The notes: generated by a model not told the origin, from the letters alone. Counted from the stretch's first letter, positions 19,070 through 29,128 are shown. The stretch: 64,000 bases of DNA from Nostoc sp. 106C (GCF_002154725.1 NZ_MTAW01000127.1:62001-126000); one strand, 5' to 3'. Program-made: numbers and translations.

Positions 19070-19828
19070 TTAGCTCGCTCTATTAATCGACTCTGCAGGT
19101 AAGCAAATTAGATTGTCCCCTTGAGTAAGGATTAAGCCACGTTGACGTAACTTGCCCATTAAACGGGTAACGGTAACACGAGTCGAACCGATCGCACTAC
19201 CAATTTGGGCATGGGTTAGGGGGAAAGGCAGACAATAGCCGCGGATAATATCGGGATCGGTTTCGCTCATTGCAGGCTCCCCATATTCCTCAATCAACAA
19301 AGTGAGGAATCCTAAGAGTCGGTCAATTGTGCGCCGTTGTCCCAAAGCACTCAGCCACAGCAACTTACGTTGGTGCTGATATCTAAAGGCATCCATAACT
19401 TCGCGACGGAAGTGAGGCCAGTTATCCAAGTCATGCCAGTACATCCACAGCACCGCAGTTTGGTCAACATGGGCGTAAGCCTGGAGTGTGAATGGTGACT
19501 GAGCAACAATTTCAAACGGTTGTCCGGCTCCGACAAAACCCAAGAAAGCTTCTTCTGGGGTTCTATTAATGCGTCGAGATGTTAGCTGGCTGGCAGTAGC
19601 GCTGACTTGGGCGGTTCCTACCATACGAATCGCACCCCTTTGCACCAAATATAGCAATCCAGGTCGAGCTGGAATGCGCTCATCTTTGCTGAAGGTGCGG
19701 CAGCGGTAGTGTTCTTGAGCCCAATCAAGAATGCGTTGCCAAGTCAAAAAAGGACGTGAAGCCTCTGAAAAGGAGGATGGAGATTGCATAGGTAACAAAG
19801 AGCGTTCGGCTGAAGACAAAGACGTCAT
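19070..19828 (-). CDS. Crp/Fnr family transcriptional regulator
   Basis: A 252-aa protein with an N-terminal cyclic-nucleotide-binding-like beta-barrel (about 25-150, including GLLYLVQRGAIRMVG) and a C-terminal winged helix with the recognition helix in LTHAQIGSAIGSTRVTVTRL. That helix closely resembles NtcA, but the barrel is too different for NtcA itself, so I leave the subgroup open. The effector is unknown. I use the ATG at 19828 because the longest frame starts with TTG; another ATG at 19789 is also possible. It is convergent with the second PstS-like gene (29 bp apart) and divergent from the DALR gene. Confidence 0.8.
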   Translation of the reverse strand: MTSLSSAERSLLPMQSPSSFSEASRPFLTWQRILDWAQEHYRCRTFSKDERIPARPGLLYLVQRGAIRMVGTAQVSATASQLTSRRINRTPEEAFLGFVGAGQPFEIVAQSPFTLQAYAHVDQTAVLWMYWHDLDNWPHFRREVMDAFRYQHQRKLLWLSALGQRRTIDRLLGFLTLLIEEYGEPAMSETDPDIIRGYCLPFPLTHAQIGSAIGSTRVTVTRLMGKLRQRGLILTQGDNLICLPAESINRAS

Positions 19829-20049
19829 AAAAAGGTGCAAGGAGTGTCTTTGTGTTGGCGAGATAGGCTTAACGCCTAAAAGCGCCAGCCATCCAAAGAA
19901 TAGAAAGCAAATAACTCTCTACTCTTTTTGTTATACTTCTTACTGTACAATGATGGTAGTAAAGTTTACCCACTATTCATTGAATATTCATCAAATTTTA
20001 TTCTACTCTCATTTTTCTTTATCTAGAAGAAACTTATAACTTTAGATAG

Positions 20050-21012
20050 ATGACAGAAAATCAACGAATTGGGGATGAGGCTGTCTTCATCAATAACTAC
20101 GTGCATTTTCAGCTACTAGTTAGTAAATACACAGCAACTAAGCAGTTAATATACAGCCACATAATCAAGTCCCCAAGTGTTTATACCTGTCAGCCAGAAA
20201 TACCATGCATAAAAGAAGGAAAATTTCCTCTATATAAAGGTAGAGATGTAAAAAGGATTTTATATATTTCCGGTATAGCGCTACGGCTAGAAAAATCTCA
20301 GAATCAACAAGCTTTGATTATAGCTAATGAGATAGCCTCAGACTTATCGGCGACTTGTGGAGACGTTTTTACTGTCCAAATTGTTCCTCCAGGCTGGATT
20401 CATTTAGAATTGGCTCACCCAATCTTAGCGGCCTGGTTACAAAACCTTGCTGTGGGAATTTTATGGGAAGGGCGGGATCAAAGTAGAACCAATAATCCGA
20501 CAATCACAAATCCAAAGCGCTTGTTTGCTGTGCAATACGCTCATGCCCGCTGCTGCTCGTTATTGCAGCAGGCTCACCGAGAAGAATTAATTAAACTCAA
20601 GGAAGTGCTCTCAGGCACAGAAATAAGTTTTGAGCAGCAACAACCACTACTCAGCATTTCCGAGCCAGCTTTTTGGAGTATGTGCTTGCCTAATCCTATA
20701 CCTTGGCTCAACAGTGATACAAAACTTCGCCTAAATCATCCAGCTGAAGGTCGTTTGATTGGTGAGTTAGTGCAGGTGGTGGATGATTTGGAGTGCAAGA
20801 GTTTTGGCAGTTCAGTTAATTGGGAAAAAACCGCGCTGAATTTAAGTCAAGCTTTTGAAAATTTCTGGAGCCAGTGCCGCATTTGGGGCAAGGTAAAAAT
20901 TACATCACCGCTACTAGCGCAAGCAAGATTGGGATTGGTCATGGCTACTCAGTCTGTATTAAGGTTGTTGCTAAAAGACAAACTAGGGGTTTTTGCTCCT
21001 TTAGAGTTATAA
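20050..21012 (+). CDS. stand-alone DALR anticodon-binding domain protein
   Basis: A 320-aa protein whose C-terminal half (about 160-320) looks like the anticodon-binding (DALR) domain of arginyl-tRNA synthetase: FAVQYAHARCCSLLQQAHRE, NHPAEGRLIGELVQVVDDLE and a final short helix before FAPLEL. There is no synthetase catalytic core (no HIGH or KMSKS motif) in the N-terminal half. Such ArgS-tail paralogues occur in cyanobacteria without a known role; tRNA binding is a guess. No operon partner: the next gene is convergent. Confidence 0.7.
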   Translation: MTENQRIGDEAVFINNYVHFQLLVSKYTATKQLIYSHIIKSPSVYTCQPEIPCIKEGKFPLYKGRDVKRILYISGIALRLEKSQNQQALIIANEIASDLSATCGDVFTVQIVPPGWIHLELAHPILAAWLQNLAVGILWEGRDQSRTNNPTITNPKRLFAVQYAHARCCSLLQQAHREELIKLKEVLSGTEISFEQQQPLLSISEPAFWSMCLPNPIPWLNSDTKLRLNHPAEGRLIGELVQVVDDLECKSFGSSVNWEKTALNLSQAFENFWSQCRIWGKVKITSPLLAQARLGLVMATQSVLRLLLKDKLGVFAPLEL

Positions 21013-21220
21013 GTAAAGTAGTCTTTATTAGCATGTAATTTCTCAGTAAACCCTCTGAGGGAAGAAATATAAATTTATATAACATCTATTGACCCAATTA
21101 ATCACATCGGCTATATTATCAGGTGTGTGAGGAGCGAACCAGCAGGGGCACCGAGACGAAACACGGCCAGTCGTCGGTGTCCTTTCTGATTTTATACAGG
21201 TCAAGTTGTTTGGATCAGCC

Positions 21221-22093
21221 CTAAGATAGTAAAAATTGTTCAATTGCTACTGCGGCTCCATCTTGCTCTACAGTAGGAGCTACCCACTGAGCAATCGCTT
21301 GCACTGCTGCTGGCGCATTCCCCATAGCTATACCAACGCCAGCATACTCTAGCATTTCTAAATCATTGAAATTATCACCAATAGTCATAACGTTAGTGCT
21401 TTGCAATCCCAATAATTCTTCTGCTAGATAACGCACAGCAGTTCCTTTGTTTACAGAGGCGTTAGTCGCTTCAAAAAAGGTGGCAACAGATGTTGTTAGG
21501 TAAAGTTCAGCAGGTGTATATTGGCGGCGCAAATTGCCTAATATCTTGTCGATCACAGCGGTGTCATCACACAAAGCCAGAACTTTTGTTGGTTCATTAT
21601 TTAAGGTTTGGCGCAAATCACCCACAGGAATCGCGGTGATGCCAGAACGTTCTGCGTAGATTTTGGTTTCTCTTGTTAATTCCCGCACATAAAGCTGATC
21701 ATTGATATAAAAATGAACAGATAAGAGTGATCGCAACTGCGGTTGTTCAAAATAGTCTAGTAACTGGGATGCAATCTCTCTAGAAACAGTCAAATGGCGA
21801 TGAATCTTCTGAGTAGCTGGGTCTTGAATCCAAGCTCCCTGATATGCTGCTAAGGGTAAAACAGAGCTAATTTCTTGGTGAAAGCGCAAAGCTGAACGAT
21901 ACATTCTACCAGTAGCGATCGCCACTTGAATTCCTCGCGCTTGTGCTGCGGCGATCGCTTGCTTTACGGGTTTGCTAATAGTGTTAGACTTTCCTGAAAT
22001 TGTGCCGTCTATATCTAAAACCAGTAGTTTAATTTCTTCTGTAGCTATTGCTGGATTGCCAGTTGATGCAAAATGAGTAGCAGCTTTATTCAT
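21221..22093 (-). CDS. Cof-type HAD-IIB family phosphatase
   Basis: A 290-aa haloacid-dehalogenase hydrolase. Motif I is LDIDGT with the nucleophile Asp27 and general acid Asp29, motif II is VAIATGR, a C2B cap occupies the middle, and the end has NKGTAVRYLAEELLG with the conserved Lys and GDNFNDLEML with the metal-binding Asp pair. Cof-type enzymes dephosphorylate sugar phosphates, nucleotides or flavin precursors; the substrate cannot be predicted from sequence. It is monocistronic, and the 208 bp to its left (21013-21220) show no gene. Confidence 0.9.
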   Translation of the reverse strand: MNKAATHFASTGNPAIATEEIKLLVLDIDGTISGKSNTISKPVKQAIAAAQARGIQVAIATGRMYRSALRFHQEISSVLPLAAYQGAWIQDPATQKIHRHLTVSREIASQLLDYFEQPQLRSLLSVHFYINDQLYVRELTRETKIYAERSGITAIPVGDLRQTLNNEPTKVLALCDDTAVIDKILGNLRRQYTPAELYLTTSVATFFEATNASVNKGTAVRYLAEELLGLQSTNVMTIGDNFNDLEMLEYAGVGIAMGNAPAAVQAIAQWVAPTVEQDGAAVAIEQFLLS

Positions 22094-22183
22094 GAATTCC
22101 CCAAGTTTTAAACTCCCAGTAAGAGGTTATACCATTTTTGATTTTCAAAACAGTAGTTTATGTTGTTTGATAAACAGGCAAAA

Positions 22184-22209
22184 ACCCGGATTTCAATTAA
22201 TCCGGGTTC
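22184..22209 (-). terminator. intrinsic terminator after the PEP-CTERM gene
   Basis: A perfect 10-bp stem AACCCGGATT/AATCCGGGTT with a 6-base loop. On the minus strand the stem ends in a run of T (22181-22185). It lies 165 bp beyond the stop of the PEP-CTERM gene, and upstream of the HAD gene on the same strand. Confidence 0.75.
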
Positions 22210-22374
22210 TATATATAGCCAACTGTCAAAAACATCTGCAAAAACAGTAATACTTAACCAATATAAAACTGGTAGTATATATCAGCTATTATGTCATCAT
22301 TTGCAATGATTAACGATAGCATCAACTTGTTAATCTCTCTGGCGACAACGTAAACTCCGCTATTGACAGAAGGC

Positions 22375-23082
22375 CTAAAAAGTTGATATCTTGAGTCGGG
22401 TTTTCTTGCTTTTTGACAACATACCAATTCCTGCAATTAAGCCAAGCCCAAGAGCAGCAGATGGTTCAGGTACAGACTTCAATTCATCATAGTCATACGT
22501 GACTTTTATAGCTGCTTTGGCTTCTGTGGTGATGGAGGAAATCATATTACCCGAGCCTGTAACCCCTGATTGGGCTAAAGCTGAGAACAAGAATTCTAGG
22601 TTACCACCACCAATAAAAGACTGCAAAAATTGGCTATCAGTATAGGTTTTTGTATCAGATTGTGAAGCTGACAATCCCGTAACACTTTGTCCAGAAGTTC
22701 CACCAAAATCTAGAGTGCCGTCAGATGCACCAACTTGGTAATTAAAGGAATTTTGGGGATTGAGAGCAAACAAAGACTGATTATTCAGTTTTAAGCCTAG
22801 GTTACTAGCAAGATTGACTGTTACTGGAGTTGAACTGGGACTAAGATTTTCAAATCTTGCTGTTCCCAATAAGTCCCCAGCAAATTCTATTTTTACACTC
22901 TTGAGCGTACCAAGAGATGCATCAAACTTCTGAACACTAAGAGGTGAATCAATGATATTTGTTAGCCCAAATCCTGTGGAACTTGAACTAGTGAGAGAAG
23001 CTGCATTAGCCACTCCACTTGTAGCGACAATACCTGCGAAGGTTGTAGCAGTAGCTAAAGTCTGGAAAAATTTGGAATTCAT
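22375..23082 (-). CDS. PEP-CTERM sorting domain protein (choice-of-anchor type)
   Basis: A 235-aa exported protein. Residues 1-27 form a Sec signal peptide ending in ANA. The middle is a Ser/Thr/Gly-rich beta domain (about 28-200) of the kind found in cyanobacterial surface proteins with a 'choice-of-anchor' label. The C-terminus is a complete PEP-CTERM tag: VPEPSAALGLGLIAGIGMLS followed by a basic KSKKTRLK tail, the signal for the exosortase system. Function is unknown; export to the cell surface or exopolysaccharide is inferred from the tag. A terminator follows. Confidence 0.85.
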   Translation of the reverse strand: MNSKFFQTLATATTFAGIVATSGVANAASLTSSSSTGFGLTNIIDSPLSVQKFDASLGTLKSVKIEFAGDLLGTARFENLSPSSTPVTVNLASNLGLKLNNQSLFALNPQNSFNYQVGASDGTLDFGGTSGQSVTGLSASQSDTKTYTDSQFLQSFIGGGNLEFLFSALAQSGVTGSGNMISSITTEAKAAIKVTYDYDELKSVPEPSAALGLGLIAGIGMLSKSKKTRLKISTF

Positions 23083-23477
23083 AGACTAATTATTTTCTGA
23101 AACTATGATTGCGATATTCCTCATCTATTTCTAACTTTGAAATATTACTTTTAGCTTTGTTAAATATACTTAATTTTATATGAATGTTTTATGAAGTAAG
23201 AAGTGGAAAATAATTATTTCCCTCTTAAAAAGCTATTTGTTTAAACTTTCATGAGTAGAGCTAGCTTGAAAGTCAAAAGTTAGAATTTTACAGTCTTTTC
23301 ATAGCTATGGATCTTCAGTGCTGAAACAGGAGGTAGTTATGAGAAGGGTTTTCCTTTGTCAGAAACTGCGGTAGGGTATTTTGACCAGTACACAGCAATA
23401 CTAGTAATAATTATGGTGCTGAAGCTGCGTCGCTGTTACCTAGTTCCGAGATGTAAGCTTCTGGCTAAAATAAGGCT
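23083..23477. other. intergenic region between the PEP-CTERM gene and polA
   Basis: This should hold both promoters. The only notable element is a very good ribosome-binding site (AGGAGG, 23328-23333) five bases before an ATG at 23339 that opens an 11-codon frame (MRRVFLCQKLR, stop ending at 23374). This could be a short leader peptide or chance. No other gene is visible. Confidence 0.4.
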
Positions 23478-26405
23478 ATGTCCCAAACTTCTTTTTCTAC
23501 AACGGCAACACGCCCTACATTCATCCTCGTAGATGGGCACTCGCTAGCATTTCGCTCCTACTTTGCTTTTGCTAAAGGACGAGATGGTGGGCTACGTACA
23601 AAAACGGGGATTCCTACTAGTGTCTGTTTTGGCTTCATCAAGTCTCTGTTAGAAGTCATGGCAACACAACAGCCACAAGCAATGGCTATAGCCTTTGATT
23701 TGGGCTTGCCAACCTTCCGTCATGAAGCCGACGATACCTATAAAGCCGATCGCCCAGGCACACCAGAAGATTTTGTACCTGATTTGAAAAATCTCCATGA
23801 GTTGCTTGCAGGCTTCAATCTGCCCATTTTTACGGCTCCAGGTTATGAGGCAGATGATGTTTTGGGAACTTTAGCACAGCTAGCCACTGCGGCTGGATAT
23901 AAAGTGAAAATTCTCACAGGCGATCGCGATTTATTTCAACTCATTGACCTCGAAAAGCAAATCACTGTTCTCAATTTTAGTCCAGATGCCTGGAAGCGCT
24001 CCACAAATGGCATCACGGAATTTGGACCAGAACAAGTTCAAGAAAAGTTGGGTGTCTTACCTACACAAATTGTTGATTTTAAAGCTCTTTGTGGTGACAA
24101 ATCAGATAATATTCCTGGTGTGAAGGGAATTGGGGAAAAAACAGCAGTACAGCTACTTCATACATACGGTTCCTTAGACAATATCTATGCCCAATTAGAT
24201 GAAATTAAAGGAGCAACTCAGAAAAAACTCGCAGTAGGTAAAGAAGATGCTGAAAAGTCACGTTACTTGGCAAAAATAGTTTTAGATGTTCCGCTAGAAG
24301 TAAATTTAGAAAATTGTAAATTAACAGGATTTGATCAAAACGTTCTCGTACCAATTTTAGAGAAATTAGAATTAAATCGTTTCTTAAGTCAAATCAACCA
24401 AATTCAGCAAAAATTTGGTGGACAAGTGGCAGAACTTTCAGCACCAACAACAGCAGCACAACTCAGTACTGACAGCGATGATGGTGAGTTGTGGTTCTTT
24501 AGTGCTGCGGATACAGCAGTAGCAGCTACAAAGCAGCCTGCTTCAGCAATTCAACCACAGATCATTAATACCGAAGCAAAGCTCACCGAATTGGTGAACC
24601 TGTTGCAAACATTTACCAACCCAGAGATACCCGTCACTTGGGATACCGAAACCACAGATTTAGAACCACGCGACGCTGCTTTAGTGGGTATTGGTTGCTG
24701 CTGGGGTACAAAACCAGATGAAATAGCCTATATTCCTGTTGGTCACAAAACTGGAGAGAATCTAGAGCAAGATCTAGTGCTAGCAGCACTACGTCCAATT
24801 CTCGAAAGTGCTGATTATCCCAAAGCTTTGCAAAATGCTAAGTTTGACCGTCTAGTTCTTAGGTGTCAAGGAGTAAAATTGGCAGGAGTGGTATTTGATA
24901 CCATGCTAGCTAGTTACCTGCTAAATCCAGATAGTAGCCATAATTTGAGTGATTTAGCTCAAAAATATCTGGGTTTAACTGCTAAAAGTTATGTAGATTT
25001 AGTTCCTAAAGGCAAAACTATTGCTGACTTAGATATTGCTAGTGTCGCAGATTATTGCGGTATGGATGTCTATTCTACATTTGGATTAGTGCCAAAGTTG
25101 CGTGAGGAACTACAGAAAATTCCAGCTTTATATCAACTAATGTTGGAAGTAGAACAGCCGCTAGAGGAAGTTTTAGCGGAAATGGAATACACAGGTGTTC
25201 GGATTAATTCAGCTTATCTCAAAGAACTTTCACAGCAATTAGAAACAGATTTGACCAAGTTGGAAGAACAAGCTACTGAGATAGCAGGAGAAAAATTCAA
25301 CTTAGGTTCTCCCAAACAACTGAGCTATATATTGTTTGAAAAATTAGGTTTAAGTACTAAGTATTCGCGAAAAATACAAACTGGTTACTCTACAGATGCA
25401 GCGACGTTAGAGAAACTCCAAGAAATTGATCAAACCGGTTTTGTTGATGCCATCATTGAGTACCGTACTCTTTCTAAATTAAAGTCTACTTATGTAGATG
25501 CATTACCAGCATTAGTACGTCCCGATACTCACAGAGTACATACAGATTTTAACCAAGCAGCGACATCGACTGGCAGGTTATCTTCTTCTAATCCGAATTT
25601 ACAAAATATTCCGATTCGGACAGCTTTTAGCCGCCAAATTCGTAAAGCATTTTTACCAGAACCAGGCTGGTTAATGGTGGCTGCTGATTACTCGCAAATT
25701 GAGTTACGCATATTGGCTCATTTAAGTCAAGAGCCAGTTTTGGTGCAAGCATATCAGCAAAATGAAGATATTCACACTGTGACAGCAAGGTTAGTATTTG
25801 AGAAAGAAGATGTCACATCAGACGAACGTAGATTGGCAAAAACCATTAACTTTGGTGTGATTTATGGCATGGGGTCTCTGAAGTTTTCTCGTTCAACTGG
25901 CGTAGATAAAGCCATTGCTAACGAATTTATTAAGCGCTTTAACGAGCGCTATGCAAAAGTATTTGCATATTTGGAACGTGTGAAAAAAGAAGCGATCGCC
26001 CAAGGTTATGTAGAAACAATTCTCGGTCGTCGTCGTTATGTTGAGTTTACCAGCAATAGTTTACGTCAATTAAAAGGCAGCGATCCAGAAGCTATTAACC
26101 TTAGTAAATTAAAAAATTTAGGGCCTTACGATGCCGGTTTACTGCGCTCCGCAGCTAATGCACCAATTCAAGGTTCTAGTGCTGATATTATCAAAATTGC
26201 AATGGTAAGACTGCATGAGGTTTTAAGTAAATATCAGGCGCGGTTGTTATTACAAGTTCACGATGAATTAGTGTTTGAAGTTCCGCCCTCAGAATGGGAA
26301 GAATTACAACCACAAATTAAGTCAGTAATGGAAAATGCCGTGAAATTGACTGTGCCTTTAGTAGTCGATGTACGTGCTGGAGAGAATTGGATGGAGACGA
26401 AATAG
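23478..26405 (+). CDS. polA: DNA polymerase I
   Basis: A 975-aa repair polymerase with all three domains. The 5'-3' exonuclease (about 10-310) shows DGHSLAFRSYFAF, GDRDLFQL and the helix-hairpin-helix GVKGIGEKTAVQLL. The 3'-5' proofreading domain (about 350-560) keeps its acidic residues in VTWDTETTDLEP, QNAKFDRLV and DYCGMDVYS, so proofreading should be active. The polymerase domain has motif A ADYSQIELRILAHL, motif B RRLAKTINFGVIYGM and motif C LLQVHDELVFEV. It fills gaps and removes RNA primers. The gene is alone and complete. Confidence 0.97.
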   Translation: MSQTSFSTTATRPTFILVDGHSLAFRSYFAFAKGRDGGLRTKTGIPTSVCFGFIKSLLEVMATQQPQAMAIAFDLGLPTFRHEADDTYKADRPGTPEDFVPDLKNLHELLAGFNLPIFTAPGYEADDVLGTLAQLATAAGYKVKILTGDRDLFQLIDLEKQITVLNFSPDAWKRSTNGITEFGPEQVQEKLGVLPTQIVDFKALCGDKSDNIPGVKGIGEKTAVQLLHTYGSLDNIYAQLDEIKGATQKKLAVGKEDAEKSRYLAKIVLDVPLEVNLENCKLTGFDQNVLVPILEKLELNRFLSQINQIQQKFGGQVAELSAPTTAAQLSTDSDDGELWFFSAADTAVAATKQPASAIQPQIINTEAKLTELVNLLQTFTNPEIPVTWDTETTDLEPRDAALVGIGCCWGTKPDEIAYIPVGHKTGENLEQDLVLAALRPILESADYPKALQNAKFDRLVLRCQGVKLAGVVFDTMLASYLLNPDSSHNLSDLAQKYLGLTAKSYVDLVPKGKTIADLDIASVADYCGMDVYSTFGLVPKLREELQKIPALYQLMLEVEQPLEEVLAEMEYTGVRINSAYLKELSQQLETDLTKLEEQATEIAGEKFNLGSPKQLSYILFEKLGLSTKYSRKIQTGYSTDAATLEKLQEIDQTGFVDAIIEYRTLSKLKSTYVDALPALVRPDTHRVHTDFNQAATSTGRLSSSNPNLQNIPIRTAFSRQIRKAFLPEPGWLMVAADYSQIELRILAHLSQEPVLVQAYQQNEDIHTVTARLVFEKEDVTSDERRLAKTINFGVIYGMGSLKFSRSTGVDKAIANEFIKRFNERYAKVFAYLERVKKEAIAQGYVETILGRRRYVEFTSNSLRQLKGSDPEAINLSKLKNLGPYDAGLLRSAANAPIQGSSADIIKIAMVRLHEVLSKYQARLLLQVHDELVFEVPPSEWEELQPQIKSVMENAVKLTVPLVVDVRAGENWMETK

Positions 26406-26653
26406 ATAAATTGAGATATTTATACAAATTTGAAGATAACATTTAAGTTAGCTCAAGAATTGCTTGCAGCTTTAAAAATTTGTTATGCAGTTAAATTCGA
26501 CTCTGGAATGTTGGAGACTGGATGTGGTTTGTAGCCTAAATTTGTTAACTTAGTACTCATCTTCAACTAAAGAATAAGTTTTTAACCACTCAATTTTTCT
26601 CTATAAACGCAGAAAATCTCCCCTATCTATCAACTCCGGAATTCTCTGAGCAA

Positions 26654-28153
26654 TTACTGATTGCGGCAAAACTTGCGATCGCCATCATTTTCAGGGTATT
26701 GCCAAGAATAGGCAAAATGGCTCACTCCTTTGATTTGGGGGGCAAATTGTCGAAGCGCCTGCATTTGTGCTTCTAGAGATGGACGATTGCTAATCGAAGC
26801 TCCCCATTTACCTGCTAAGGCTGGAATCACTTGCGTACCTGGTTTAGCCATACTCAAGACTCGTTGTATTTGTGCCACAATACAACTGGCATCACCGCAA
26901 GTGGCATAAGCCATAGGATGCCATTGCAAGGAGCTAGGAAACCGATCCCAAGGCTGTAAGCGCGAATCATATCCTTGTCCCAAAGTTTGGTTACCTTCAG
27001 GGAAAAACACTGCTCCAGCAGGAATACCTTGTTGCTGTGCTGGATAACTTGCTAAGGCGACAAAATCCAGGATACCTTGCATGGCATGGGCAACAGCGAG
27101 CTGCCATAAATCCCATTGCAAAAGCGGTTGTCTGTCGATGGGATTGAGAAGAGATTTTTGCGCTGCTGACAAAGTTCGACCTTGCCATAAGGCTTCTCCT
27201 TCTTGAGGATAAAGTTGATCGACTTCAGCAATATCTGCTGCGGTTACATATCCCTTACTTAAAAAGCGCCGAATCAAGTCTAGCCCTTTGTTATTTTGTG
27301 CTCGTCGAAATAAAGCTTCTTGAGTTGCTGAACTAAATAGCCATAAGTCTGTAACTTTGGTAGCTATAGAATCACTTCCTGCTTGACGCGGATAGCGCAC
27401 ATAGTCAAACAACAACCCATCTGGGCGACGGCGCAGTACTTCCTGCACCATTTGATAGTAGTCGCGTTTCGCCTGTGAGTTGTATGGGTCGATAAATACA
27501 TGAGTGCCGTTATCTACAACATATAAGCTAGTTTGACCTTTGCCATTACGCGCGATCGCTCCTTCTCTGTCTCGACGCTCTGCATAGCTATAGCCAAAAT
27601 TGATAGTGTACATCCAGGCGTAAACTTTCAAACCCCGTTGTCGCCCTTTTTTAATCGCATTTGCGAGTAGATCTACCTTTTCTGCACCAGGAGTACGGAT
27701 CACAGAAGGCCAAATTGTCGGGTTAGCTGCTGCTGGTAAAAGTACCCGCCCATCATAAAAAACTTCCAAATTAACTTGGTTATAGCCAAGGTTAACTATT
27801 CGATCCATAATTTGGTCGAGTAAACCAGGATTAATGTCACAAGGATACAAGCGTAACCAAATTGCTTGATTTTGCGGCCAGTTACGGTTACGGCACTCCT
27901 TTATTTCCTGTGCATGTTGTTTTAATATCTGCTGGTAGCGCTTTTGGGCATCTGGATTGCCTCTGAGTGCTGAAACACGTAAGTTATCTTTTTCTTTGAC
28001 TGCTGTTGATGATAACTGGCAATATTCCTTGACTTGCGCCTGTACTGGTTGGCTCCCAAAATTGGGAATTAAAAGGCTACTACTGAAAATAGCTGCAAGA
28101 AGGCGTCGGACAAATAACTTTGATTTTGTAACTTTCAAGGGACGGTTAGACAT
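26654..28153 (-). CDS. family 10 glycosylhydrolase-like exported protein
   Basis: A 499-aa protein with an N-terminal signal peptide (hydrophobic run about 17-32, cleavage near QPVQA-QV). The body is a TIM-barrel of the glycosylhydrolase family 10-like/DUF187 group: QAIWLRLYPCDINP, YNQVNLEVFYDGRVLLPAA, GLKVYAWMYTINFGYSYAER, and the catalytic-region motif RRRPDGLLFDYVRYPRQ. Such proteins are thought to act on cell-wall or exopolysaccharide glycans in the periplasm, but substrates are rarely known. No operon partner. Confidence 0.8.
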   Translation of the reverse strand: MSNRPLKVTKSKLFVRRLLAAIFSSSLLIPNFGSQPVQAQVKEYCQLSSTAVKEKDNLRVSALRGNPDAQKRYQQILKQHAQEIKECRNRNWPQNQAIWLRLYPCDINPGLLDQIMDRIVNLGYNQVNLEVFYDGRVLLPAAANPTIWPSVIRTPGAEKVDLLANAIKKGRQRGLKVYAWMYTINFGYSYAERRDREGAIARNGKGQTSLYVVDNGTHVFIDPYNSQAKRDYYQMVQEVLRRRPDGLLFDYVRYPRQAGSDSIATKVTDLWLFSSATQEALFRRAQNNKGLDLIRRFLSKGYVTAADIAEVDQLYPQEGEALWQGRTLSAAQKSLLNPIDRQPLLQWDLWQLAVAHAMQGILDFVALASYPAQQQGIPAGAVFFPEGNQTLGQGYDSRLQPWDRFPSSLQWHPMAYATCGDASCIVAQIQRVLSMAKPGTQVIPALAGKWGASISNRPSLEAQMQALRQFAPQIKGVSHFAYSWQYPENDGDRKFCRNQ

Positions 28154-28621
28154 ACTTCAAGGTAGCAGAGCACAATACTAGACTTCTTGTAGAAGTTAGG
28201 TAAAGCATAAAGATAAAGTCAAGGGTCAAAGAATGGAATTTTCCTTATCCCCCATAATCTTTATCTCTATCTCTTACCAAAAGTACTTGTACAAGAGGTC
28301 TGATCATCAACCTCAAAATATATTAGCTGAGGTGATGTGGATAAAATTCTATGTTTAAAAAATAGGGGTTTTGAAGCCTATTTTTGAAAGACTCTCAAAC
28401 CCCTATTTCTGTTGCCGCAATTTTTTATTTAGTTAAGTTCTAGGAGATACTCAGGTAATTTCCCAATTTCTGGTTATTTGCTTTGTCGCCAATGATAATA
28501 CCCGGTATATATGTAAATCAAAAGTCAAAATTTAAAAGTTGTTTACTTAATGAAACCAAACTTAACAAACTAGCCAAGAGCCTCAATCAAGTTGGGACTC
28601 TTGACTCTGTTTTGTAGAAAG
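28154..28621. other. intergenic region between the glycosylhydrolase gene and psb27
   Basis: It holds the hairpin at 28360-28408 and no open frame with a credible start. A weaker CAAGAG/CTCTTG pair (28575-28603) lies just after the psb27 stop. Confidence 0.4.
28360..28408 (-). terminator. long-loop hairpin, probable psb27 terminator
   Basis: Two perfect 12-base arms, AAATAGGGGTTT (28360-28371) and its complement (28397-28408), are separated by 25 bases. Read on the minus strand the structure ends in a run of six T. It is 214 bp beyond the psb27 stop. Confidence 0.55.
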
Positions 28622-29023
28622 TTAAGCACCCCGCCTCAGCGCCGTCTCTACCTGATTAAACTCCTTTTCTAAGCGATCTTTGAGTTTTTGTGGCACAGGA
28701 CGATTGGGGTAAGAACTGTAGTGTCCTGCTAGGGAGTTTAAAGCTGTTCGCATGGTAGTAAAGGAGCTCAAACCAGACACAGAGTTAGCTCGCTGGTAGC
28801 GAGCTGAAAAGTCATTTATTTTTTGACGCGCTTCTGCTTGAACTGCTGCTTTATTTGGTGAATCTTCTGATATCTCTAGGACATTTCTTAAAATCTGGAC
28901 TACCGCTAAGGTGTCTTGACGATAATCCCCTGTCAAACTATCAGGACTAGAACAGCCCATTAAGCTGATGGCTACAACTAAAACCAGGGCAAGCAGACGC
29001 GACCAATAGCGCTTCATAAGCAT
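28622..29023 (-). CDS. psb27: photosystem II repair lipoprotein Psb27
   Basis: A 133-aa lipoprotein. The N-terminal signal ends in a lipobox LMGC (Cys24), so the mature protein is lipid-anchored on the thylakoid lumen side. The mature part is the four-helix Psb27 domain (GDYRQDTLAVVQILRNVLEI, RQKINDFSARYQR, RTALNSLAGHYSSYPNRPVP). Psb27 binds CP43 in immature photosystem II and holds back the manganese cluster during assembly and repair. An in-frame ATG two codons later (29017) is an equally good start and gives the more usual MKRYWS N-terminus. Confidence 0.93.
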   Translation of the reverse strand: MLMKRYWSRLLALVLVVAISLMGCSSPDSLTGDYRQDTLAVVQILRNVLEISEDSPNKAAVQAEARQKINDFSARYQRANSVSGLSSFTTMRTALNSLAGHYSSYPNRPVPQKLKDRLEKEFNQVETALRRGA

Positions 29024-29128
29024 TTAGTGAAACAACGCATAAATCAACGTCCATAGTATCTTGGATTGGTATCTTGGGGATCATTCAAAGTGCTAAGTGC
29101 TGAGTTATGGTTTGTTAACTCGTTATTC

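Noticed and set aside
19070-19828. NtcA
   Set aside because: The recognition helix is similar, but the effector barrel is clearly different from the highly conserved NtcA sequence.
21043-21243. 66-codon minus-strand frame after the DALR gene
   Set aside because: It overlaps the end of the HAD phosphatase gene in another frame and has no recognisable features; a tRNA-like GGAGCGAACC string at 21130 does not fold as a tRNA.
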